DNA from: Serinus canaria
Lineage: Eukaryota > Chordata > Aves > Passeriformes > Fringillidae
NCBI RefSeq assembly: GCF_022539315.1
Contig: NC_066316.1
Span: forward strand, 55,119,994-55,183,993
DNA length: 64,000 bases
Direction: 5' to 3'
The notes beneath the pieces were generated by a model. It was not told the DNA's origin. It searched no databases and was given only the letters and a program-made list of their open reading frames with translations. Below are positions 12,701 to 24,900 of the stretch, piece after piece. Position 1 is the first letter of the stretch, and every line of letters starts with the position of its first letter. The translations under genes and the position numbers were made by a program.

Positions 12701-15116
12701 GCTTTAGAGTGAAATTGCCAATACAGCAAGCTAATAATAAGTTTTTATTCTAATATTCTTTTTTATTTTTACCAGATAGGTATGTGATGAATGCTCAATT
12801 GTCTTTTTAAGCTAATACCAATCAGGATTTAAAATTCAAACACTAACCAAGCATTATTTGACTTAGAGTTTAACAAAGGAACTCACAAACTTGGTGCACT
12901 GGACGCATACAAATCTCATCAATCCAGTTGCTCCTGCCCATACTGAAAATCTTAGGAGGCAAAAATGAACTGTTTTCAATGCATTAGAACACCATGGGAA
13001 CTGAAAATTTTTGTTCATCCAGGCATCCCTTTCCAGATGTTACCTTTTGGCATAAGAGCTGATATATTTAGCATGACTGGTACAGTAAAGAAGTTATTGA
13101 GGCAGAAGGTCTTAGTGTTCTAAACAGATTCATCTGTTTAGCAAGAAAATACAAAACTAGTTGTAATTACTAGTTTTGCCATCTGGCTTTAGTGAGTCAC
13201 TGAAAAAATACAATGCAAATTAACAGTTCCATAATTAATTTTGGTTTTTGCATTTTCTGAGTGCAATTAACTTTTATTATGCTCAGTGGCTCAAAACCCA
13301 GCTATCCTGCCAAATTTGAGGGGTTTTTTTATCCCAGCTATTATATTTGATATTGAAGAACCAATTAGCTGCACAACTAAACTGTTTTTGTTGATATAAC
13401 TGTGTGCGCCTGGGTGTCAGGGGGAGAATTGCTTAAATCTTCGTGTCCTTTCTGTGTCTAGAAATGCAATGGTCTGGGCTTGAAATCTATTCAAGCACAT
13501 TCTGAAGACACATGCTGCTCAAAACTACCATAGTACTGTACTCCTGCCCACACTCACTGGCTGAGCAGCACCACTGGTCTCTCATAGTTGTGCCTTGTGA
13601 CTGACAACCAAGTGAGAGCAAATATTAGGGGAGAAAGCTTGTCTGCTCTGTCAGTAGTGTACTCCAGTACGCCAATAAACCAACAATGCCAGATGCTACA
13701 GCTGGTACTGAAGACAGAATGAAAATGAAAATGAATATTTACTTCTCGGTGCTCTACCACACTATACCATACCACACCAGCATTTTTCAAAGACTTTGCT
13801 TCACCATGTATGAAAGCATAGGCTCGCACATCCAAACATATTCTGAGTTTTCATCTTGGTTACCATCCTTCATGTATCAAGGTATCTTAATACATGGAGA
13901 TTTCCAGGATTGAAGTCAATCCTTCAGACAGTATGAATTTCTTTGTACAGTTGCAGAGCAGTATGGTCAGATTGCAACTGTAAATCAAAGTATCTTAACT
14001 GATCTCTTCTTGGCATTTATCTCCTCAGGATTTCAGGATTTTAGCCCTTTTCTTCTTAGCTGAGGAAACCCTTGTTGGTCCCAGTGGACCTTGCTGCTGC
14101 TGCCATTTCATTTATTCCAGAACATATTAATATATTAGGTTTTATGGCATTTTGTGGATAAACTGTACATTCACTTAAATTTCTAAAGGATATTCTAAAA
14201 TCATCTGGGCATTCATCCCAAGCATAATATGTCCTTTTCTATCTGCCTAGGCACAGGAGTTCATCACAAATGGTAAGTAAATGAGACGCTAAAACTGAAA
14301 CTGGCTAACAACTTCAGTATGGATATATGATCTCCTGAAAGTATGAATTACCAGATGTTAAAGAGTTCTGACAAGAAAAAAAAAAATCTGAAATAGTTAA
14401 TAATAATGGGGATCTTAACACAATAAAAATTATAAAAATCCCTGGGTAATTTCTAAGGAACAAATGTAGTGCCTGAAAAAGAAACAGAAAATAATCTCTA
14501 GGGCAGCCAGATAAGAATGATGAATAGAAATCTTCAAAAAGTTTAACCGCAAATGCTCAGAAAAAACCCTGATGCTCTCTGAATGAGGGTAATTCAACAT
14601 TCATTTCAGAGAAACCTTTCAAAATGTATTTTTTAAAGTAAAACAATATATTTTGGAAAACTGCAGTTGCACTGTATTTAATCTGCTATACAGCTGCATT
14701 TCACTGTACAAATCTTAAGATGGATGCAAAGACCAAGTCAAAACTGAAACAGAGTTGATGGTCTCAGTGCATTACCCAGTAATTGTACGATGGTTCTGAA
14801 AGAAGCACAGAGCATTACTTGAGTAACTGATAAACTCAGCATGTTCAATGGAACCCTGAGAAATAAAGAGACATATTACAGCTTTTCCAATGTTATTGTT
14901 TCCTTATTCTGTGCTCATCTTCTTCAGGTTAGTCTTGATTCCCGGGTGAGAGAAGTGATCAACAGAAACTTGTTGGATCCCAGCCCCCACATGTATGAAG
15001 ATGCTCAGCTCCAGATATACACCTTGATGCACAGAGACTCTTTTCCAAGGTTTTTGAACTCTCAGATTTATAAGTCTCTTGTTGAAAGTATTACAGGCTC
15101 TACTTCTGAAACTTAG
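9690..15116 (+). CDS. RGS17: RGS17, regulator of G-protein signalling 17 (3' part: three last coding exons)
   Basis: The coding segments 9690-9779, 11624-11858 and 14928-15116 join in frame (Cys codon split TG|C at the first join) and end at TAG. They encode about 170 residues matching the C-terminal four fifths of vertebrate RGS17 (human 210 aa), nearly identical across the RGS box. RGS17 (RGSZ2) belongs to the RZ subfamily: it speeds GTP hydrolysis by Gi/o/z alpha subunits at the membrane and damps GPCR signalling. Visible landmarks are NPTADE at the start of the RGS region, FREFLRTEYSEENLLFWLAC, EDYISILSPKEV across the second join, and TLMHRDSFPRFLNS near the end. The N-terminal exon with the palmitoylated cysteine string is not in the window, so this is a partial gene. 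RGS20 and RGS19 are the nearest alternatives, but the linker after the string and the neighbouring MTRF1L and FBXO5 fit RGS17. Confidence 0.95.
9780..11623 (+). other. RGS17 intron
   Basis: A 1.8-kb intron with donor GTAAGT and acceptor TTTTGCAG. It holds only short chance open frames and no recognisable repeat. Confidence 0.85.
11624..11858 (+). CDS. RGS17: RGS17 coding exon (first half of RGS domain)
   Basis: A 235-base exon between acceptor TTTTCTTTTGCAG and donor GAG|GTAAAG. It encodes 78 full codons from QNPTADEILSW to YISILSPKE, the N-terminal two thirds of the RGS box including the EEN/FWLACED region that contacts G-alpha switch regions. An open frame continues upstream to 11499 but that part is intron. 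The frame joins both flanking exons cleanly. Confidence 0.97.
11859..14927 (+). other. RGS17 last intron
   Basis: A 3.1-kb AT-rich intron. It contains a 10-bp perfect inverted repeat CAAAACTAGT / ACTAGTTTTG at 13152-13178 with a 7-base loop. Chance open frames near 13554-13913 overlap on both strands and look non-coding. Confidence 0.85.
13152..13178. repeat. Short hairpin, 10-bp arms
   Basis: CAAAACTAGT and its exact reverse complement are separated by 7 bases, inside an RGS17 intron. The arms are AT-rich and short, so chance is a fair explanation. Confidence 0.6.
14928..15116 (+). CDS. RGS17: RGS17 last coding exon
   Basis: The acceptor TCATCTTCTTCAG precedes GTTAGTCTTGAT. The exon encodes VSLDSRVREVINRN to the C-terminal ...ESITGSTSET and stops at TAG (15114-15116): 62 residues closing the RGS fold. 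The final residues differ slightly from the human ...ESTAGSSSES, as expected for the unstructured tail. Confidence 0.97.
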   Translation, partial: VSLDSRVREVINRNLLDPSPHMYEDAQLQIYTLMHRDSFPRFLNSQIYKSLVESITGSTSET

Positions 15117-16075
15117 TTTCAATTTTCAAACAAATAACTTGATTTTTTGGTTTTTTTGGGTGGGTGGGATGGAAGAAAATTAGTTTAATAACATCTGGAG
15201 CTGGGTTCCTGGAGAACTGCAGTTTAGCACTACTCAGGCTACTGTGAAGAAAAAAAATACATATTATGGTCTCTGTCTACATTTTTACCAAGGTCCTCCT
15301 TGCTCAAGATGGCGTGGGAGGGGATCAATGGATTTGCCAAAATACATTTGTTTCACACTCCTTTCACCCTACTGCAGTCAAGATTGCAATGATGTATTTG
15401 TAGTTTTATGAACAGTCTCCTTGTGTATCCTCACACTGCATGTGCAAGGTAAAACTGCTTCACTTACCACTTAGTTGTTGCAATATTTAATCAAATAACA
15501 TAAATTATAGCTGTATTTAAAAACTTTTTTTTGTGCAATACAGTCCTATGGTACATAGAAACAATTACAGCAAACCAGAAAGAGGCTTGCATTTTTTAAC
15601 ATCACTAACTAAAAAGCCAATTTTTAAGGTGTAGCATTACTCTACATGCTCTACTGAGTACAATACACTGACTTTTTGAAGCCAATATTTCTGTACAGAG
15701 AAAAAGAGCTATTTATCACTGTTTATTTAAAATAAATCAAGCGGAGGATTTCTCTGGTTGTTCACTGCCAAAACTGTGGCATTTTCATTACAGAGTTTGC
15801 AATGTCAAAGAAAAAGAAAAATAAAAGGAGAAAAAAAAAAGCACAAATCACTTAAAGGGATCCATTTCTGGGGGACACAATCTATGCGCTGATATTGTTT
15901 AATTGTTAAAAGAACAAAGATTTTCAATGTACATTTCAGATGTCAGATACTGTAATTGATTTATTAAAGACTGGCTATCCAGTTCTAACACTGTTGTATA
16001 ATGTTATGTACTTCAGAAAAAAAAAAAAAAAAGAAACAAGAAACAACACAAAAAGCTTGATAATTTAGTTTTTTG

Positions 16076-16094
16076 AATAAAGAAATTTAATAAA
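16076..16094 (+). terminator. RGS17: Candidate proximal poly(A) signals of RGS17
   Basis: Two AATAAA hexamers, at 16076-16081 and 16089-16094, lie about 1 kb after the RGS17 stop codon, just downstream of an A-rich run. Confidence 0.45.
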
Positions 16095-16110
16095 AGATTG
16101 CCTACATGTA

Positions 16111-16138
16111 GCATTTTAGAGCATTTTAGAACATTTTG
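16111..16138. repeat. Triplicated 10-mer
   Basis: Three consecutive copies of a GCATTTTAGA-like 10-mer, the third diverged, in the putative RGS17 3' UTR. Confidence 0.7.
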
Positions 16139-16660
16139 ATGAACTGCATCTGTTCTGTAAGATATTTTTTTTTGAAAGCTAAATCCGGTAAAAAATGTTT
16201 TTAAATGAAGTAACGTTTTACGAGGTGAAGGGTTAAAGAAGACTTATCCTAGCTTCTAGCCTCATTGATTTTGAACAACTCCTTGAAAACAAGGGGTTTG
16301 GAGTGTAATATAAACCAAACTTCAAGGGCTTCTAAACCCACAGATCTTACCCAAGCAAAATGCCTAGAGAAACACAATGGGTATCTTTCCTGGGTAAAGA
16401 TTCCTGTACTGAGCCCTTACTCATAGCTAAGGCAGCACAGTACTCCCATCACTAGGCTGCCATGGTGTTTTTAATAGGTGTCTGCTTGGCCTTTTTATCA
16501 AAGAATGTCCAGTTTCAGGACACATTTTGATGTTTAAAGAGACAGTGACTTGGAACTTAAAAAAACCCCATCTTCATACCTACCCTACACAAGCAAAATG
16601 AGTGTTAGCATCCCTCATAAACTGCTAAAGATACACCAAGAAATTGCTCTGAATACTTGT

Positions 16661-16663
<3 letters not shown>

Positions 16664-16717
<54 letters not shown>

Positions 16718-16742
16718 TATGTTCATGTGTATATATATATAT
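16664..16742. repeat. TA dinucleotide microsatellite
   Basis: About 57 bases of uninterrupted alternating A/T with one phase slip near 16710, then a 10-base interruption (GTTCATGTGT) and 12 further bases of AT. Such tracts are usually length-polymorphic and can extrude cruciforms. It sits within the probable RGS17 3' UTR. Confidence 0.97.
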
Positions 16743-17431
16743 TTAATACTGAAAACCATACTAAGACTTCAGAGGCAAGGTTCTTCTCACTTACGTAGGA
16801 CAAAATATGGCACAAGCCCATCGCTTTCGATTGGCCTGGAAGGTCTGGCAGTTGTGTCCTCGAGTGGAATCTGGCCTGAACACAGTTGGCTCCAACCCCT
16901 CAGTTACTCCCTGCGGGCAGCCTCCGGTGCCAGCTTTGGTGGGAGCTGCTGCTGCCAAGGCAGGTCTGCTGTGGCACTGTAACTGGGAGGATGCAGGTCT
17001 GAGTTTATCTTCTGGGGCTTCTTTTTTTTCCCTTTGTTTTACTACCTCTCATTTTCTTAATTTATTGAACATGCTTCAGATAGCAGGTTTGGGGAATTTT
17101 TTAGTCATTCTTTTTACTTGAAACCTGTGTGCTTTTTTGGGATATATATATGAACAATTTAACAAACTGTTTCTTAAACTGATTTGGTTTTGTAATTTAT
17201 ATAGAATTCAGGAGATGATTAAAAGGGCTATTCTCTATTCCCTATGCAAATATTTTAACTGTTGTAGTGTTTGACAAAATGGGATCTAAAACAAAAATCT
17301 GCAAAGTGGAAAAACAAATCTGTTTACAGTGGCATTGCTGACTATCCTACCATATTCAGCACTTTTAAATATTGTTATTTATGAAAATGTAGTTTAAAAT
17401 GCAAGACAAAATATTTATAAATGTTTCTTTT

Positions 17432-17437
17432 AATAAA
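17432..17437 (+). terminator. RGS17: Candidate distal poly(A) signal of RGS17
   Basis: AATAAA followed about 10 bases later by a GT-rich element (CTGTTTTGTCTG) gives the best cleavage context after the RGS17 stop codon. A second AATAAA lies at 17510. Confidence 0.5.
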
Positions 17438-17520
17438 TACCTGTTTTGTCTGAAAGTGCTACCGTGTTATGACAACTTTATTCATGTTGGTTAGCTACTT
17501 ACCATTATGAATAAAATATT

Positions 17521-20500
17521 CAATTATTACACTGATAGAATATGAGCTATGATGTTTACAAATCCTGAGGGGGGGAAATTCAGTGAGAAAGGACTGCCTC
17601 CTTCTACTGTGAAATGCTGTTAGGAAAAAAATAATTTTTCTTGCTTTTTTCTTAATTGGAATTTAACTATGGTCCTACATATGTCTAGTATCATTTGACT
17701 AGTTATATTTACTTGGTACTAAACATATACAGCATCATATATGTATATATTTACATAGTGTAATTTCAAGTTGTTGGTGTTTGAGGCACAACACATTTAG
17801 TTCACACATCTAAGCAATGTGTAAGAGACAAAACTGCATGCAGAAGTCTTGACAAATGTAGACTTGAATACTTAATGTTACTATTTGATGGTGACCTGCT
17901 AGTCATAAGCTATCTTTATAAGATATTTCATACAGGTAGAACTTCTTGTCAACACAGACAAGTCATCCTTTCAAGACAGGTTTAAAGCTAGATATGCAGG
18001 CCCTAAAATATTACCTTGATTTCTAGCATAAGGTTCCAAAATCTGTATTTGGAAACTGTGACATAATTTTGAAAAATATTACACCAATCTTCAGTGTAAT
18101 ACTGCAATGAAATCACGTTCAAAAGTTTATTGTCTAAAATCCTCTGTTGGGAAGGATTTAAAAATTGAACATAGCATGTAAAGTTTCTTTCTTGGAGCAA
18201 ATGCTCATATTAAAACATCTAATATACATTTCATTTATCAGTTCGGGTTTCCCAAATTTTTTTATGACAAAAATGGATGTGGTCCAAATGGACAATAAGT
18301 AACATGATCTCATTGCCTATCATACAGTTCTTTGAACACAAACTGTAAAAACGTCAAGCTATTAAACTGATTTATTGTGCATGCAGTGTACAAAACACTT
18401 TGAAAAACTGCCTAAATACACTTATTCTATAGCTTGGAATAAAATAAGTATGTATTTAACTTGTATTTCAGTTTTTCATGAGAATGTATACAGCAAGTGT
18501 ACTACAGAAAGTGAACCATGTTTTTTGTCACTTTTGCCCGGTGTTTTAAATTCCTGTCAGATAGAACCTAATGCCAAAGAACCAAAAATAAGCAAATACT
18601 TCTGTACCCTCCTGTCCTTTAGGCTGAAAAGAAAGTCAATCCATACTGCGTTACACACGTGTTCAACTTAGCTGTTTACAGCCAGCTTTCACATAACTGA
18701 GCTTAAAATAGTTTGGGATATCCAGAATGAAGCAAAACTCACAGACAGTATCATTAGCATTCAGATTAGCCTGAAGGCACATGTGGTGGAAGGAGACTCA
18801 AGGTTTGATGGAGAAAAGACAGGTTGAAGACACAGGTGGCTGGGCTGCAGGTTAAACAGCTATGGCGCGGTACTATGGGAATGTGGTCATTGCACATCCA
18901 GGTCCACAGGCAGTCCATAACGCTCTTGAGTACCCGTGGAGTCCACATAGTTCATTTGCAGGACAACAGAAAGTGGACATGAACCACACTTCAGCTAGCA
19001 ATTGTTACTTTTTAAATTAAAAACATGCTGAAGTGCTGCTAGGCTGTGGTCTAAACCAAGCAAATAAAGGAGACCTACAGTCTAGCTTCAACAGCCAGAG
19101 TTTAACATGTCATCTCATGCCAGCCTTGGTTCCCTAGGCAGCAAACTCAATTACAAGGAGCCAATATCTAAAATCAGGCGGGGGGCTTTTTCAGTAAGAG
19201 CAGCTTGCTGGACTGACCATGCTGTGAGCCCTTAGGAACCCACAACTTCCATACGCAGGAAGTGATTGCAGAAGCCATTTAAGAAGCATTCCACAACACC
19301 AATTCAAAAGCAATCAAAGCTGATAGAAGAAAGTCTGTAACTTCAGCAACTCTCTACACCACAAAGAGTAAAGTCTGTATTTCCACAATATCTGTGAGCC
19401 TGCTCCTGGCATTGTTGACCCAGTCAACAGAGCCTGAGTCCTTATTAAATCCAACAAATAAAATATTAAGGTTACACATAGGCAGAGAGCTGCAATGTCT
19501 CCTCCAAGTTGATCTGAATTATGTCTAACTGCCAACTTCCAAATACAGTTTTTTCTCAGCCTATAATGCTGTTATTTTTTAAAAGACCCAAGAGTAGCAC
19601 TGTAGCACATTATGGGACTCAGACACAGCGACAAAAGTCCCATCCTGTTTACCACTATGCTGAGTACATTTGCAGTGACAAAGCATCAGCCCTGTTTGAA
19701 CACTTCTGCCAGTAGTACAAGTGATGTTGGTGAGATGAAAGAACAAAGCAATAACAGTGCCAAAATCAGTTGGGCAAAGACTTGACAGAAACAGTGGCTG
19801 CATATTATTTTAACTTTATACCAAAAGCCTGATTTTGCCTCTTCCTTTATGCAAAAACTAACCCTGTGGAAATCCACCCTTCTCATTTAAAACAGGGATA
19901 TGATTCATGTGATTCAAAGGCTGACCATCAGACATTGACTCAGATTATTATTTCTTTTTTTTCTCAAAAGTTTTATCTTAAATTACCTCTTACTCTAAGT
20001 TTCCTGAGTTTTCCATAGGTCTCTTCACAAGCTGGGCTCACACTGCAGACAGACACTTATTCATTGTTACAGAACATCAAAATATTTTCTCTGTTAAAGC
20101 ATGAATTGGATCACTTTTCCTTTATGCTTCTGGAAGAAGACTTCAAGGCACTTAATGGAAAGGCAGTGGCGGGTGCAAAGGAAGCTTTTAGTGGTTGAGA
20201 TTTCATGAATGATGGCCTGGGGTTTTTAACAGTGCCAGACAACTCTCACAGACTGTACATTCTCCACAAAGATCTTCCAGTGTGACTTTTACTTATAAAT
20301 TATTGTTACACTGTATTTTGCCAATACACCTTATCCAAAGTTGGCACTTAAAATCATAGGAAAACATTTTTATCTAACCATTCATTTTAACGTCTAATAT
20401 TCTGAATAGCAAACTCACACACTGGCCTTCAGATTTCTATCATAGAACAAAAACTTCCATGTTTTCTTTTCTGACTACCAGAACTACTTAAGTTTTCAAG

Positions 20501-21030
20501 AATTACTCTTGCTTTTGATATTACACTCGTGAAAATAACAATTTACTAAGTGTTACTCCAACACTGTAAGATGGTTGTAAGATATGATTGCCTGGTTCTG
20601 GTGAGACATGAACAAGAACAGAGGGAAGGCAAGGACACAACTCTGACTCCTCCAACGATTGTAATACAAAATACTGCCTAATGAAATTTTATGGATAGTT
20701 GCACATTTTTATCATAAAACATCGTCTTGAAACTGTTTTGAGTTTAGCCAAGAATCTCACTAACGATGTTATCTAAAACAAGGTAATACGCACTCGGTCT
20801 GCATTTCAGGAGGGATTTGCCCAGATCATCCCACAACACGCAGTTCCTAAATGGCTGCATCCTCACTGCTTTCCCGCTTGAAATTCACATGTAAAACGCT
20901 GTACTCAGATCTGAATTATGTAAATGGTTGTCTTTTAGTATCACCGCTAATTTCTGATGTGAAGGCACTTTGAATTGCCCTTTTTGGTTCCTCTGACAAT
21001 TCATTTCTTTTCCCTTTCAATACTTAATTT
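17521..21030. other. RGS17-MTRF1L intergenic region
   Basis: AT-rich sequence with only small overlapping open frames on both strands (the longest about 98 codons). None resembles a known protein or has convincing splice structure. No repeat family was recognised. GC content rises sharply at its right end into the MTRF1L CpG island. Confidence 0.6.
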
Positions 21031-21654
21031 TGCGCCTGCTTTCAGTACGGGGACATCCTTCCACAATTTTGGCACGGTCCTCCCCAGCGTACTTTAATTC
21101 TGAAGATTTCTTCTGGAAGGAGACGGTCCGTGAGAGTAACCCGGGTATCCAAAGCCCCAGCTCACACTCCCCACCAACCTCACTTCTACCGATGCAGACT
21201 TTAAACGGCCCCGGTAGAAACCTCAGTACCCCCGACGCTCTTGCTCAGAAGTCTGGCTATAAGCCGGCGTACGGTGGATTTGATAGGGTTTCAAATTTTT
21301 TGGGTTTTGGGGTTTTTTTAGTTCACAATGACTAACACGCCCCTCCGCGGCCTACAGAGGGCGCTCGGGGCGCCAGGCCGGGCCATGAGGGAGAGCGCCG
21401 GCCCGTCAGCTCTGGCCAATCATAACCCGTCCGCCCCACCGTGGTACAGCGCGAGACGAGGGAAGCCGAATCCCTTCGGCCATTTCCGCCACCGGAGACC
21501 CGATGATTTCCGACTGCGCCCAAAGCCAGCGCCGACTCTCCTCGGCAACTTCCGGAAACCCGAAAGGGAGGCTGCCAAGCGCGTTCGAGCGTCTCCGGAA
21601 CGGCAGTGACGCCCGGGCGACAGGAGGGCGGCCGCGCTCCGGCCCCAGCCAGAC

Positions 21655-21937
21655 ATGCGGCTGCTCTCGCGGGCTCTCCGCGCGGCGCAAGGCTACCGAG
21701 CCGCGGCGCTGCCCCCTCGGAGCCTCCGGGCAGCGCCGGAGGGATGGCCGCTGCCGGCGCGGCGCGGGCTGAGCGCGCGGCCCGGCCTGGAGGAGCTGTT
21801 CGCCGCGCCCTCCCTGCGCCGCCTGCTGGAGGCCCGCGCGCGGGGCGAGGGCGGGGCGGCGCCGCAGTTGGCGGCGCGCGTGCGGCGGCTGCGCGACAAG
21901 GAGCGGGAGCTGCGCGACACGCGGGAGTTGGCGCAAG
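21655..21937 (+). CDS. MTRF1L: MTRF1L exon 1 (targeting peptide, N-terminal helices)
   Basis: ATG at 21655; donor GCGCAAG|GTGCGG at 21938. It encodes 94 residues plus one base of an Asp codon. [17 protein letters not shown] at the start fits an import signal, and [17 protein letters not shown] begins the mature helical domain. GC content is very high and codon use is correspondingly GC-ended, as expected inside a CpG island. Confidence 0.9.
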
Positions 21938-24900
21938 GTGCGGGACGGGGCACGCGGAGGGCTTATTCTGCCTGCCTGACGTCACCGGAGCGGCCCCGGG
22001 GGGGCGGGCGCAGGGCGGAGGCTCATTTGCATGCGCTGGCGCCATTGGGCGAGCGGGCCCTGGGTGGGGCAGGGAGCGGAGTCCCGCGCGTGGCGCCGCG
22101 CACCTGCCCGGAGGGATGGCGGGAGCGCGCGCAGGGGGCGCGCGTGTCCCCGGGCAGGGGCGGGGCGGGGCGGTGACACACGTGTCACCCCCGGGAGCCC
22201 GGGGCACCCCCGCGGGCCTTCCGCAGGCAAAGGAAACAGCCCGAGCAGAGTCCGCGAGTACGAGTGAGTGGGGGAAGTGCTTCCGCCGGCGTGGGAAGTG
22301 CTGATGCTGGAGCCTATTTCATATAAAACAAAAAGAACTAATCGGGGATAGAAAACTTCTAAAGTTTTGGTGCAGAATTTTTTTTTTTATCCATCATTCC
22401 CTTTCTGCCAAGATAGCCCAGTCCGCCTGCCTGTTTGGCAGTCGTAGAAGTCAGCACCTGAATCTGCCGTCTCCACACTGCGATTTGACTTTGTTGTGTG
22501 TCAGAAGCTGCACGCGTTTAGTTCTGCCAAATAATGGGCTGCTTTTTTACCGAAAATCAAACTTCGTTTTGATAGCAGTTAGAAAACTAAAATGTAGAAA
22601 TGGACTACTTTAGCATCAATAAACGTTCATTAGATGATGAAGTATTCCCTAGAACTGTAATATTCAGATTTTTGCATACAGTGATAGGGGTATTAGTCTT
22701 TTTAACAAGGAGTGCTAATTTTGGAGCCGCTGTGCTCTTTAAATCCTTTATGTTCTTGCCACACTGAAATACAGAAAACAGTTTTTTAGAGCTACAGAAT
22801 AGCTGGTGTGGAAAGGACCTTTGGATGTCACCCAGTCCACCCTCCTTCTCAAGCTAGGTCACCCACAAGTTGCTCAGGATTTGACCCGATTAGGTTTTGA
22901 GTATCTCCAAAGATGGAAATTCACAACCAATCTGTGCAACCTGTGCTATTGATTGACCACTGGCACAGTAATTGTTTTTTATGGTTGGCTTGGATTTTAG
23001 TTTTGGATGTTTTAGTGGAAATTCTTTTATTTCAGATTTTTCTCATGTCTTATACCTGCACAGGATTAGAAAACGCTTAATATGTACTTAGAATCTTCTT
23101 TACAGACCATATTAGTAATTTGATTTTCTAACAGGTTTAGTGTTTTGGGGGAGGGAGGGGTTGTGGGGTAATATGGTTTTGGTTTTGGTTTTTTTTTTTT
23201 GGTAAAGTAAGTTCTTCATGTGGTTATTTTTTTTAAAAGGTTTTCTTAGAATGGCACTGATATATGTCTGAGGATTAACCATACTCAAATATTTCAGATG
23301 AGAATGAAGATTTCCGGAAGCTTGCAGAAACAGAAATTGCTTCCTGTGAAGAAGAGATAGCTGAACTGAAACAACAGGTTAGATCCCCTTATAAAGCCCC
23401 TGTTTCCTTGCCATTCTTAACATAACAAAGCCAAATTGTCTTCTTGGGGCTGTTCAATCCCTTCCAACCCAAACTATTCTATAATTCTCATTAGGATGTA
23501 TGCGATAAATTCTTCTTCCTCCCCACTGTGTAGTTATAGTCCCCAAATAGTGTCTGTTAGCCAAGGAAAATGAAAAAAACAGGTGCTTTAAAGACATCCT
23601 GTAAGCGAGTGCCTGTTTGTACCTGGAAATGTTTCAATCAAAGTATCTTTTTAAATAGATGCTATAGTTTGTCTTGTCTGGGTGTATCTTTATGGATGTT
23701 CAACACCTAAGCCCTTGGAAACGTTAAACTTACATAGTGTCACTCACCGGTGGGTTTGAAAAAAATGTAATACTATGTAACTACTCTGGGCTGCTACTTT
23801 GTATGAATTTAACAGAGTAGCTCTGTTATTTAACAAAAAAAAAATCCTTAGGTAAACAGACTGTTTCAACTTTATATTACTGTAGAAGCTGCTATGGTTG
23901 TATTCTTTATTCCTCCAGCAACAATACAACAGTCACTTCATAAATATCTTCTGTAAATATTTATGAATCTGTGAAAAGAAGTCATCATATGTGGAAAGAA
24001 ACATCACCCAATCCTAGTAAAGGATGAGGATTTAAAAGCATTTGCAAATCATCCAGAATTTTGATTCAGCATGCAAAATTTTTATCATTTTTTAGTTTTG
24101 GTATATCTTTCTTCTGCAAATGAGGCTCTTTTTTAAAAAAAATAAATAAACAAATAATACATTTGTGTTGTTGTTGAAGGACTGTGCTCCTAAACATCCT
24201 TCTTAGCTCTGCAGCTGAGATAGAATTAAAGGGGACTCTGATTCAGTTGTGTTGCAAGAACAGGCATGTATCCTGTGGTTTACCCTCAGAATGCTCCTGA
24301 TGGATTGAAAACATCTGTGAAGCTTTGTGGCTCTCAAGAGAGGCCTGTGTAGCTCCTGTGACCCTGAACAGACACAGGGAGCCTTCCTGCAATGCAGCAT
24401 CACCCTTGCACACCTTTGCCTGGCTGAAGCCTGTCCTCAGGGCATGAGAACACAGCCTGGATCAGTTACAGAGGGATCTGGCATTTTACACTCTCTCAGG
24501 TGTGGACAGCAGTGTCAGAGAGGAGACTTAGCTGGGTGCTTTTGTATTCACAGATAGTGTTGCTTTTGATTCCTTCAGAAGAAACAGATGAGAGTGATCT
24601 TGTCATGGAAGTAACTGCTGGAGTTGGAGGGCAGGAAGCCATGCTGTTCACCTCGGAGATATTTGATATGTATCAACGATATGCTGCTTATAAAAAGTGG
24701 AAATTTGAAGTTTTAGAATACTTTCCCAGTGAACTAGGTCAGTAATGAAAAAACTGTAACTTCCTAATTCAAGTTGAAACACTCGTTCATATGATATTTT
24801 AATTTCCAAAGTAAAGGAAACTAATTTGCACTATCTTCATTTTAGAAGTGGAATATTGTTTGAATGTCTGAGTACAGTTCTCTTCAGCTTCTATATTTGG

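Larger units (their letters stand above)
15117..17520 (+). other. RGS17: RGS17 3' UTR (probable extent)
   Basis: AT-rich non-coding sequence following the RGS17 stop codon. Several AATAAA signals occur at 16076, 16089, 17432 and 17510. The 17432 signal is followed by a GT-rich stretch, typical of a cleavage region. A TA microsatellite lies inside at 16664-16742. The true transcript end cannot be fixed from sequence alone; short and long UTR forms are both plausible. Confidence 0.55.
21330..22290. promoter_or_regulatory. MTRF1L: CpG island / MTRF1L promoter
   Basis: A dense GC- and CpG-rich block covers MTRF1L exon 1 and the start of intron 1. Upstream of the start codon are a CCAAT box (21416-21420) and an ETS/GABP-type ACTTCCGG (21548-21555); ETS sites are common at promoters of nuclear genes for mitochondrial proteins. 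There is no TATA box. Long open frames on both strands here reflect the lack of AT-rich stops rather than extra genes. Confidence 0.85.
21938..23297 (+). other. MTRF1L intron 1
   Basis: A 1.36-kb intron. Its first 350 bases remain CpG island and carry clustered regulatory motifs (CRE, octamer, G-rich run, palindromic E-box). A CR1 fragment lies at 22790-22972. The right end contains T- and G-rich runs. Confidence 0.85.

Noticed and set aside
13554..13913. Opposed open frames of 93 and 75 codons in the RGS17 intron
   Set aside because: They overlap on opposite strands inside an intron, with no homology, splice or codon signal.
21332..22304. Long open frames on both strands (291 codons minus, 232 codons plus) over the MTRF1L CpG island
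   Set aside because: They overlap MTRF1L exon 1 in other frames, are made of Ala/Arg/Gly/Pro, and result from the near absence of AT-rich stop codons in GC-rich DNA.
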